DNA of 64,000 nucleotides from positions 911,790 through 975,789 of the forward strand of contig MNCI01015984.1 of NCBI GenBank assembly GCA_015680685.1, read 5' to 3'. A program made the position numbers and the translations under genes. Under the pieces are notes generated by a model. It worked only from the letters and a program-made list of their open reading frames with translations. It did not search any database and was not told where the DNA came from. Shown piece by piece: positions 21,688 through 30,853 of this stretch. The stretch's first letter is position 1. Every line of letters starts with the position of its first letter. Source of the DNA: Gnetum montanum (taxonomy: Eukaryota; Streptophyta; Gnetopsida; Gnetales; Gnetaceae).

Positions 21688-22484
21688 ATGTCACAAAGCT
21701 TTCCTTCTTGTGGTTGAACTTGTTGGTGTTCTGGCATGGTTTGGGCCTATTAATTGTGATGAACCAGTACCTGATATGACTATTGATCGAAATGGGGTAT
21801 GGTTCAGAATGGGTGTCAGCAAATTCCTTGCCTTCATTTTAGAAAGATTCAGTGTGGTGATATGGTCTCACCTAAGTGAACAATTAGCACGGAGCGTCCT
21901 TGAGACCATGTTACCAAGATCGTGAAATGGTATAGTGGCTTTCGTGGTTGACGTCGATGAAGGATTATCCATGGTAGGAGATGGTGTCTCTAGAGGGCAC
22001 AGATCCACCCATCCATTGACATGTGTATGGGACTTATTATCGTGTAGCCCTCACAATGTCAATAGCACTTTATTCTTAGCATCTCGTGTGCATACCTTGT
22101 TCCAAAATCCCCCTGGAATGGTGTACAGGGTAGAAAGGTAAGATTGTTTAATTTATCATTTTTGCTTTAATGCTTAGTGGTTGTTCATGTTTTGACCGTC
22201 GTTCCTTTGTAGGCCTTAATTTGATAAAGAAGGAGTATGCATAGGTGATGATGGACTTGCTTTGGCTCATACTACCTTAGAGGCTTTCATGGTAGGTCCC
22301 ACTCTCCATGGTACCGTTTTAGCATAAACTAAGGGCGAAATTGTCCATTTTCACAAACGGTACTCTAAGGCTTTTGCACAATGTGAGGCTTGAGGGTGGC
22401 TACATGGGGATTGGTCCCGTAACGGGCCAGTTTTCCCACGTGATGCTGATTTAACTTCTAATGATCTTAATCCATTGTCTAATG
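21688..22484 (+). pseudogene. exons 1-2 of antisense locus, NIF/FCP1-like HAD remnant
   Basis: Exon 1 reads KAFLLVVELVGVLAWF, then FSVVIWSHLSEQLARSVLE, and near its end STLFLASRVHTLFQNPPGM. The order and spacing resemble the NIF/FCP1 HAD phosphatase family: LLLDLNGVL, VVVWSS, and NTLLVDDSP....NPPN. The catalytic Asp pair of motif I would be V-E-L and the DD of the last motif L-A, so any such enzyme would be inactive. One TGA sits at 21923. Exon 2 (FDKEGVCIGDDGLALAHTT) is not recognised. The phosphatase reading is tentative; the exon structure is firmer. Confidence 0.38.
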
Positions 22485-22572
22485 GTGAGTAATAGTTTTT
22501 TGACTCTTTACATTCGTCATTTTGCTATTGCATTGGTTGTATTAACTCTATGGTTTTATCTTGCACGTGCAG

Positions 22573-23619
22573 TGGATATCACTCCTGATGGAGTCACCAT
22601 AGAGATTGGGTGGACTGAGGGCACTTTGTCCATGAAGTTCGAAGGTATCAACAATGCACAATGATGGTTGCATGATGAGGCATCACTGCACATTATTGGT
22701 TGCTTGAGCGATGCTAGCCTCATGGAGCTATTTACCGCTTTGAGTCCTAATGTCTCCGTGACCAAGATGATTGCAATCGTTGATTCATTCAACGAGGCTA
22801 TTACTTACTACAACACTTGTGTCAAGGGAATTAGAGTGGTTTTCCATCTGTCAGCAAATTTCTTTTCAGACCTTTTCGATGTGCCGGCGGATGGGGCTGG
22901 AGTGACTTTGGATAGAGTGCAAAAAGAGGCCCATGTGGTTCACGAGATGGAGGAATGGCTAGGTATAGCCAAAGGTGCTAAGGGTTTCCCTATGTAGGGA
23001 AAATCAAAAGTAACCAAAGTAAATGAGCTGTATCCACTGTTTAGAGCATGAGTATTTTGTAAATCCTTGTCTCAAGTGAAGACTTTTGGGATAGAATCTG
23101 TGTGTATCATGCGTACGATTCTAGAGATTGGGGTGCATTACAATTGGACCCAATTTTTACTTTCGGGTTTCCATGGAGAGATAGTGAGATTGTGTTCAAA
23201 CGTTGAGGTGCAGTTCCATTTTACCTTTGCATTCTTTGCCAGTTACCTGCGTCGGCTAACTGAATTTCTAGTAACTTGCGTGGGCAATGAGTATGTGTTA
23301 AGGGATTGTGGCCAAATATCTCGCCTGTGGATTCGCCATTTGTTTGAGGTGACCAAATCTCAAGATGCCCTTGAAGGGATTGACGAATCGATCTCTATTA
23401 CAACAGGGGGATCTACTGGTCATTCAATTCACACGTGTGACAGCGTAGGGCTAAAGCCGGATGGTGTGCCTTATACCGCCAAGAGAGCCGATCGAGTGAT
23501 CAAAGAGATAATCGGAAAGGTGAAATCTAGAGCTCAAGGACCTAAGCATTCTAGAGAGGTTGCTCCAATTGTAGATGAACCAAGGGTGAAACGCATACGG
23601 TTTAAAATATCTGCATAGG
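22573..23619 (+). pseudogene. long exon 3 of antisense locus, transposon-ORF-like domain
   Basis: 349 codons with four stops (TGA near 22663, TAG near 22997, TGA near 23050, TAG 23616). The predicted protein is helical: ASLMELFTALSPNVSVTKMI, VVFHLSANFFSDLFDVPADG, VNELYPLFRA, IMRTILEIGVHYNWTQFLLS. This sequence of features (a V-x-F-S..LF.LP..G step, a W/P segment, a central ILEIG....W helix pair) resembles the 'putative plant transposon protein' domain carried by extra ORFs of plant gypsy elements. The tail is basic (KRADRVIKEIIGKVKSRA, VKRIRFK). Family assignment is inference. Confidence 0.42.
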
Positions 23620-23722
23620 GTAAGTAAGCATGATTCATTCATTTATCCATGTTTTATCATCATTGTCCTATTTTATTTTATCATTTATGCAAAACTGATG
23701 TCGAACTCATGAATGTCCTTAG

Positions 23723-25361
23723 AGCCAACTCTTGAAGTAAGAAAGGAGGGGTTAGCACCAATCCTAGAGGAGGAAGAAATCCCAACCAGCCAAGATGGGA
23801 AGGAAAAGGTGGGTAACGACGAGATAGAAATTCCTGTCCCTTCGAGGGAAGAAATGAAAGAAGGATCAGAAGTCACCATGGAAAAAGATCACACTGGTGA
23901 AACAGTTGAAGTTGACAAGATGTTTGATGATTTCTTTGCTGGAAGGTTAAACCTTGGCATCCCTTCGAATCTGGGAGAGGAGAGGGATTTTGGTATGTTT
24001 TCATCATTATGTTTACTTGGGTTTTGAATTATTTCATTTCCGTTATTTAGAGTTTGGACTTTGTATTTTTGGCACTACAAGACACAGATGTTGAAACCAG
24101 GACGACTCCTAACATTTGCTTAGACATACCTACAATGAAGATTCCAATGGAAACAACCACCGAAGTTGGTTTGTCTCCCATACATGAACCATCTACTTAG
24201 ACCGAAATGCCAAGTAAAATAGATTTTGTCCATGGTATTGTTAGTGAGGTAGTTGATCACATCCAACAAGCTTATCCTGAAATAGGTATATAAGTTTGAA
24301 ACTTCTGAGTCTTTTTGTTTTCGCATCTATTCTACTATCTGATGTTTAATGTATATGTTTGCTGTATTGACAGGCACTGGACTGAAGTGGGATCCATCCG
24401 AGGCTACTTGTATTGACAGTTTTCCTGAACTACCATAAAAAATTAAGCAAGTGCCAAGGTAGATCTACGATGATGTGGCAGAATGTGTCGTGCAAAATGC
24501 CAAGTCTCTTTGGACCTGTAGGCGTTCCATCGAAAAGCTATGGTTGTTGATTCAGGCAGGGGAGAAAGAGATCACCATACTATCAGCAGAACAAGATTAC
24601 CTTAAGTCATGTTATGAGTTTGCCTCTGCTAGGTTGATAGGTGATCATTCTTGGCAAACCTTTGAGGTTGGTTATACTAGATATTGGAATCTATTGAATT
24701 GCTAGGTAACTACGATTCGGGAGCTAGCAGAGTAGAAGGCACAGATTGATTTGCTGAATCTCAAATGTCAGGATTGGAAAGCTTTTGCCTCTAAGGTATG
24801 AAAATGGGGTCAAGATGAGAAGAATCATAAGCACTATTATAAAAAATCGTTAAAGGAGATATCCATAGGGAAGCGTCAACTAGAAATGTTCATAGAAGGT
24901 TTAGGCCTACGGTCTTCGTTTGACGCCTTTGCTAGGCACACTGTGGTAGAGATGGAATCTCCTAGGCGAGTAATCACTACAGCTTCTGGGTAGGTTTCTG
25001 TTGGTGAGTTTTCTTTTAAATGTCCTACTTGGTCTACTGTGGACAAAGGGAAGGCATTAGCGAATGTTGATCTAGGCCTAGATGGAATCGACTGGGCAAG
25101 TATCCCTGAAGAAGAAGTCCTTCATCGGCTAGAGTTTGGTCTAAGGGGATCCTCTTCAGTAAGTTGTTTGAACTTGTAACTTTTATTTGTTTTTTTGCAG
25201 GAAATGTTGTCTTCCTTTTTTGATCTATTAGTTAATTAGTTAATTATTTTCTTTTCCTTTTGCAGAATTCTGGTGATGACAACGGCCAGGAGGGTGGCCC
25301 CAGTGGAGGGAAAACACAGGAGGCAGGAGAGCTCAGGGAGAAAGCCCCTTTTGATGTTTAG
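23723..25361 (+). pseudogene. exons 4-7 of antisense locus, acidic and coiled-coil part
   Basis: Exon 4 is acidic and fully open (ILEEEEIPTSQDGKEKV, SREEMKEGSEVTMEKD). Exon 5 carries one TAG. Exon 6 (262 codons with its junction base, six stops) is mostly charged and helical: SLKEISIGKRQLEMFIEGLG, ITILSAEQDYLKSCYEF. Exon 7 ends GELREKAPFDV then TAG at 25359, with 3' sequence after it. A possible alternative acceptor at 25199-25200 would not keep the frame as neatly. Confidence 0.55.
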
Positions 25362-26050
25362 TTTCTTGAATCTGGCATCTTGTTATTAGTTATGTTTCTG
25401 CAGGTTGTAAACAGAAATTGTTTCTATTGTTTTGAGTTGAGTTATATGAATAGATGCATAAATTTTGGCTAACTTTTGTAATCATCCATTTAAATACTTA
25501 TGTACATATATTTTTATTTTCATATTCAAGTTTTTGTTTCATTTTGTTTTGTCTGAATGTTGAGAAGAAAAAATGCAGGGATATGAAGAAAAAATCTTTT
25601 TACTTGTTTTGTTGTTTAAGTGTAAGCATGAAATAAAGTGCAAATGTAATCCAAACGATAACTGTGCCAAAGGAAGACAAAAAGAAAAGTGTAATTTGTA
25701 TTGCAAAGATATAATCATAGAATGTAAATTGGGAATTTAAACTCTTGAGGCAAACAAAAGTAAACTTGCTCTAGTTTAAGGCCATTTTGGGCCATTCGTA
25801 TGTGTGTGTCAGTTTAAAGTCATGACAGACTACAACATGATCGTTCTAGTTTAAAGCCATTTTGGGCCATCAATAAACAAGGGGGATGTCACTTGATACT
25901 ATGATTTTTGATGTAAACTGACCATTTCTGACCGTGGCTATTTTTATGTCATTGCGGACATGCGATAGTTTGATGTCATTCCGGACTTGCATAGTTGATC
26001 GTCATTTTGGACGATTGTAGTTTAATGTCATTACGGACTGGTGTAGTTTG
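25362..26050 (-). repeat. spacer with GTTTAAAGCC / GTTTGATGTC motif array, A
   Basis: 25771-26050 contains about nine units such as CTAGTTTAAGGCCATTTTGG, CAGTTTAAAGTCATGACAGA and TAGTTTGATGTCATTCCGGA. On the sense (minus) strand these are the TTAAACTA arrays found after gag-pro in C. 25362-25770 is AT-rich and serves as the 3' end of the antisense locus. No gene seen. Confidence 0.6.
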
Positions 26051-26797
26051 TTAATTCTTTAGTAACTTTTTGATTTTTTTCATTTTTATGTTGGGAGTGG
26101 GTTTAATGGGTATGATCCGATACTCGGCATCTCCTTCGCTAATTATGTTGAATGGTAGCTCTGACCAGGAGACATTCGGCGGAGTAAGCTCTGAGTTAGT
26201 ATTGTTGGATGTTTCTGGGTTAGGTGGTGTTTCCTCGATTTTTGAGGGGTCGTGTTTTATGGGTTGATCATGACTTTGAGTTTTATTTATTCCTTTCAGT
26301 ATGGACGTTTTGGAAATTCTCTCGGGGTTATGTTTAGGTGGCGTGTCCTCTTGTTCAGGCCCCTCAAATTGAACTTTAGAGCCTTGATTTGCCTCTATAT
26401 GAGATGAGATGGTGGATGTAGTATTATCCCCATGGATAATGATTTCACCCCCCTCGTAGGATAAGTGAATTTCTTGATGAATGGGGGAAGACACTGCTTT
26501 TAGCTGGGCTAACTAGGGTTGTCCTAGGATTAGGTTGAAACCAGGCATTTCATCAATAACCACGAAATCTGCGGATGTGGGGAATCGATCCCCTGCTATG
26601 AAATCCAAGGTCAATATACCTTTGACTACTACTCGTGAAGCATTAAATGACTTCAGGCAGGCTGTAGATGTCAGTTTAATTAATTCTGTAAGTCCTAACT
26701 GTTCAATGACAGGATAAGGTACCATGTTTGTGGCAGCTCCATCATCTACATGCACTCGATGTATTTGGAATTGATTGACTCGTATGGTTATAAACAT
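26051..26797 (-). pseudogene. pro: protease and acidic linker of A
   Basis: FQIHRVHVDDGAATNMVPYP contains the protease active-site region, followed by SFNASRVVVKGILTLDFIAG and MPGFNLILGQP. After one TAG comes HQEIHLSYEGGEIIIHGDN, then an acidic, Pro/Thr/Ser-rich tail (open 26494-26051) ending KKIKKLLKN. This tail has no counterpart in pol and may be a linker degraded after cleavage. Confidence 0.75.
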
Positions 26798-29700
26798 GGG
26801 TTTGTGGGTGACGCCTCCAGTCTCCTCATCGATCTTAATGTTTTCGGGATGAAATCACAATGATTTAGTTTCGGATCCCTGTCATGTAGACATTACCGCA
26901 TGTATAAAGGGTTCGTTTGCGGGTAGATTTTCGCTAATTGGGATCAATGTCAACATTTGTACTAAAGCGTCGCGATGAACTGGTGAGGTCAATATGAGAT
27001 CGTACAGGCTTAATGATGTATTCTTTTGTTTAAGGGCTTGTGTAACTTCTGTTAGAGCGCTAGCTAGGTCCTTACCATTTGGTATAATCTTGCCCATGAC
27101 TATTTGATCCATTGGACCTAACAATTGTATCTCGCGTGGGGTAACTTNACCCATGACTATTTGATCCATTGGACCTAACAATTGTATCTCGTGTGGGGTA
27201 ACTTGCGTGTTATTTTTCGTGGCCATTGGGTTTGATGTGTGTTGCATTCTTGATTTTTCCTCTTTGTGATTCATGCTTGATTCGTTGTTATAAGGGGCCA
27301 TAGGTATTGTGCTTAACGGAGTTGGTTTTGGGGATCCCAGTGCAAGGTGTTGACATTCCTTCTCCAAACGTTCCCTAGTGAGCCTATCTGCCAGGCGTTC
27401 TCATATGGGTTGTGTGAGAACATTTGGGATCGGAGCATGGGGTTGTTTCAGGACTCGAATGCCAAATGGGATGGGAATGACTTGTGTCTAAGGAGTATCA
27501 GGCTGTCTAGGCACCTTGACCACAAATAGGGTTGGGAAACTTGCAGTCGGTGCCTCTGTCGTAACAACCACCGGTGGCACCTGGACCACGAAGGGAGTGG
27601 GCCGGTTTGATGGTGTCACATTAGAGATTGTAGCGGTAGGGGACATGTGCACAAAAAATGGTTTAGTTTGGGGTGGTATCTGCATTGTTGCCACCGCGGG
27701 AGGCACTCGGATGACCCACGGTGTTTACTGGGTAGGAGGATCATGTGGGGGATATGAAGGTTGAAGTGATGTTAGTGCCTTAGAGGGAACACGAACTATG
27801 AAGGGTTTCTTTGGTGTTTCATAGCTATTATCCACGTCGATGGTGTTAATTGTGTATGGCGCTTCTTTAGTATTTAGGGGGTCTTTATATATGCCCATGG
27901 ACTGGTTTTGTGATTTGACCGGGTTGGCCTCATCAAAAGTGATTTCACCTGCATCAATCATTCATTGAATATCTTGCTTCAAGGTGAAACAATAGTCGGT
28001 TCCATGCCCGTTATGCTAGTGGTACTCACAAAAACGGTCTAGCCTAAAGCCTCTTGGAACTGGGGGCTCGTCTGGTGTCACTAATCTTAGATTCTCGACC
28101 CATTCGTAGAATCGACCATGTCTTTGAATTGTCATGGGGGATAATTGTTTATGTTTCATTAGCCTGGCCTTCAAGAGTTGGTCAAGAAATTGTGAAGGTT
28201 TCATGGGCAATGGCATGTATTGAGAGGGGTTCCTCCTCTCAAAGTTTCTCGCATGACTTTGTGTAGCATTTTGTGATGTGGACGGTCCAGGTGTAGCAGC
28301 AAGGGTAGGTCTAGTATAGCTAGCAGGGACAACAGGTGGTTTACTTTGTTGTTTCGTAGTTGTCTATTGAGTTTTTGCTACTGCTTCTACTGTCGCCTTA
28401 GCTTTTTCTTTGTCTTTCTTAGTATGTTGATTTTTAAAGGCTAAGTAAGAAGGGTCATGACTATTTTGGGTTGCCTCTTCTATGTTTTTTATTTGCACGA
28501 AAGCTTGACTTAAAGTGCGTGCGTTCAAATAGTATAGCTTATATTTCACGAAGTCATTTACGGCCCCCTTTAAGATGGTGAGTAAGTATGTTTCAGGGAT
28601 TGATTCATGAAGTTTGTTTAGCGCAGCACTCCATCTTTGAATAAAATTTTGTATAGGTTCAAGGGGTGCTTGTTTTACCTGTATCAGACTGTCCAAGGTT
28701 GTTTCAGGTTTCAAGTTGTAACGAACTGGTGTAGGAGATCCTCTAAGGAGGATATGGAGTTACGGGGTAAGGCTTGGTACCAGTCTAAAGCTCTCCTAGT
28801 GAGAGACATGGTGAAAATATGTAAGATTGCATGGGGCCATGCCTGAAGCAAAAAACATTCTAGTCTAAACGTGACCAGATGGGTGTTGGGGTCCCTTTCC
28901 CCATTATATTTGGTTAGTTGGGGCAAAGAGACTCCCTTGGGCAGGGTTAATGGTGGTACTGAGGAGCTAATAGGATCATCTTGGTAAAAATCCAATACTT
29001 TGAGCTCTTCGTTGTTGACCGTTTTGAGGTGTTTTAACTCATCGGTGAGTTCTTGCATCAACTTTTTAGCTTCAGCCTAGTCTTGGGCCCTAGGTGATAT
29101 GGCAGGTGGGTTATCTTGTGCGGTATGAAGGTTGGATTGTTGTACGGTGGGCGGGAAAGAGGAAAGTTGAGTGGTCAGAGGTTGCACTTGCAAAATATTC
29201 ATGGTAGGCACTATTAAAGGTGGGATACTATAAGGAAAGGGTTGTTATTGTTGTTGCTGTGGTACTTGAGGGATGTTCATGGGTGAAATTGTAGGGGGTG
29301 GTATGTTGTAATGAGGGGGTTGATGCACTTGCATGCCAGTCATGGCCCATTGTCCAGTCATGATTCGTGAAGGAGCACCCTGAACTTGTTGAGTTGAAGT
29401 GGTGAAGGGTGCCCCTTGGGTTTGAATTCGTGGTATATAGTGAGTGGATGTAGAAGCAGGTATCATAGATGGCATCCCAATCACTTGGGGTGGGAAGGTC
29501 GCTCCTACATTATTTTGAGGGGGTTGTTGTTGGGGCTGTACTTGTAGGAGGTGAGATAATGTAGTGACTAGAGGAATAGTGGGGATAGGTATATTGAATT
29601 GGGTATCAACCATGGGGAGAGTGGAAACAAGAGTGGATGCTTGCTCTTGAGGCACGTGTGGTTGAGTGGTTTTGAATGAATGGAGGGACATAGTCTTCCC

Positions 29701-30312
29701 TGTGAAAGGATGGAATAACGGGTTCGCATAAGTATGTGGACTGAGAGTATGGTATGATTCCTCGTGTTCGGACTGAGTAGCAAAGTCATCCTCCTCTTCT
29801 GATTGGGGATTTAGCTTGGACTAGTCTAGGGTTTGAGTCCTGGCTAGGAGGAGCTGTGAGATGAGCTCGGAGTAGTGCTCTGGGAGAGGGATGATGTCAT
29901 ATGGGGAGGGGATGAGCTCATGTCCTCCCTTATTGACAAGTTCATACTATTTCTTTGCCTCCAGTTTAGTTTGATCTATCACCAAGTCAGCTTGGATCTT
30001 TACACATATAAAATTGTATTGTTCTTGTGTTATGACGTTAAATGATGGATCTTTCCCTTGCAGTCTGAGTGATCGATGAGGTTCCCTGTGGGGGTTGGCC
30101 TCACCATGGACCCCTATGGGTTGCATGATGGGCATCGGCATTACTGTGGGGCCAATGATGTCTGGGGTGGACTTGGTTGAAACATTGGTATTGGCAGTAT
30201 TCATGATGAAATGGTCGTAAGTGTGACAAGGTGGATGGGGGATAGTGTCAGTGTGTACATGTGAGAATTTGGCTAAGTATGAAACGGGTATCCTTGTTAG
30301 TGTACAACCCAC
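26798..30312 (-). pseudogene. gag: gag of A
   Basis: From ATG 30312: N-terminal segment with QYNFICVKIQADLV; a long Pro/Gln-rich stretch (29691-29245, QVQPQQQPPQNNV); capsid core FYQDDPISSSVPPLTLP, PLPQLTKYNGERDPNTHLVT, SLTRRALDWYQALPRNSISS; the ILKGAVNDFVKYKLYYLNAR helices; a nucleocapsid knuckle RFCEYH.HNGHGTDYC near 28020; then PFIVRVP / PFVVQVP / LFVVKVP repeats. About nine in-frame stops and no obvious frameshift up to 27400, so this gag is nearly readable. A 57-bp tandem duplication lies at 27093-27206. Confidence 0.82.
27093..27206 (-). repeat. 57-bp tandem duplication in A gag
   Basis: CCCATGACTATTTGATCCAT starts at 27093 and again at 27150, and the 57-bp unit is repeated with one C/T difference (CGCGTGGGG versus CGTGTGGGG). 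It encodes a 19-residue in-frame repeat containing QLLGPMDQIVMG. The undetermined base n at 27148 lies exactly at the join, so a sequencing or assembly cause is possible. Confidence 0.7.
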
Positions 30313-30829
30313 AGCGTGCAGGCTGTCTACATGGCATACACCTAAGTCTCACAGCGTGCAGGTTTTCTACATAGCATGCACCCAAGTCTACACAACGTGG
30401 ACCCAAGTCTAGCAGCGTGCAGCTAAGTTTGGCAGCGTGTAGCTAAGTTTGGTAGTGTGCAGGCTGTCTACGTAGCGTGCAGGCTGTCTACGCAGCGTGC
30501 ACCCAAGTCTAGCAACGTGCAGCTAAGTTTGGCAACATGCAGGTTGTCTACACAGCATGCACCCAAGTTTACACAGCGTACACCCAAGTCTGGCAGCGTG
30601 CAACTAAGTTTGGCAGTGCGTAGGCTATCTACACAGCGTGCAGACTAAATCCCAGCGTATAGGCTTTAACAACCAGCAGGGTGGACAGGCAGTGTACAGA
30701 TAGAGTATGGGCTAGATAGCGTACAGGCTAGATAGCGTGTACACGCTGAGATTGTAGCAGATCTGGCTATACAGGTTGCAGATTTTGTAGGTTTTGAATA
30801 GTGGGTCAGAGTAGGTTCAAACAACACAA
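30313..30829 (-). repeat. A leader with AGCGTGCA repeat
   Basis: Untranslated leader between primer site and gag. 30305-30765 repeats AGCGTGCA with short spacers (GGCTGTCTAC, CCCAAGTCTA, GCTAAGTTTGGC) more than fifteen times, irregularly spaced at 20-35 bases. No gene. Confidence 0.65.
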
Positions 30830-30848
30830 GGCCCTCCTTCTAGTGCCA
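30830..30848 (-). promoter_or_regulatory. primer-binding site of A
   Basis: Minus strand TGGCACTAGAAGGAGGGCC, five bases after the LTR end. It matches the C-element site TGGCGTTAGAAGGAGGAC at 7375 apart from a few transitions. Its presence shows that LTR2 is the 5' LTR of A. Confidence 0.65.
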
Positions 30849-30853
30849 TTTTC

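Larger units (their letters stand above)
21688..25361 (+). pseudogene. seven-exon antisense locus inside retrotransposon A
   Basis: Exons by frame and GT-AG sites: 21688-22137, 22213-22484, 22573-23619, 23723-23992, 24082-24285, 24374-25158, 25266-25361 (TAG stop). Codon phase is kept at all six junctions: AG|G after exon 1; one-base overhang after exons 2, 3, 4, 5; phase 0 before the last. About 1,040 codons, no frameshift, and roughly 15 in-frame stops, all TAG, TGA or TAA that one transition could make from Gln, Arg or Trp. It runs opposite to gag-pol between them. Its introns are not removable from the element's own RNA because they are on the other strand. Related in layout to the antisense extra ORFs described in Tat elements; exact function unknown. 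Confidence 0.72.

Noticed and set aside
21688-25361. The antisense locus as an ordinary host gene unrelated to the element
   Set aside because: It lies between gag-pro and pol of one element, flanked on both sides by that element's own motif arrays and CGTG words. Not excluded as a captured gene, but treated as part of A.
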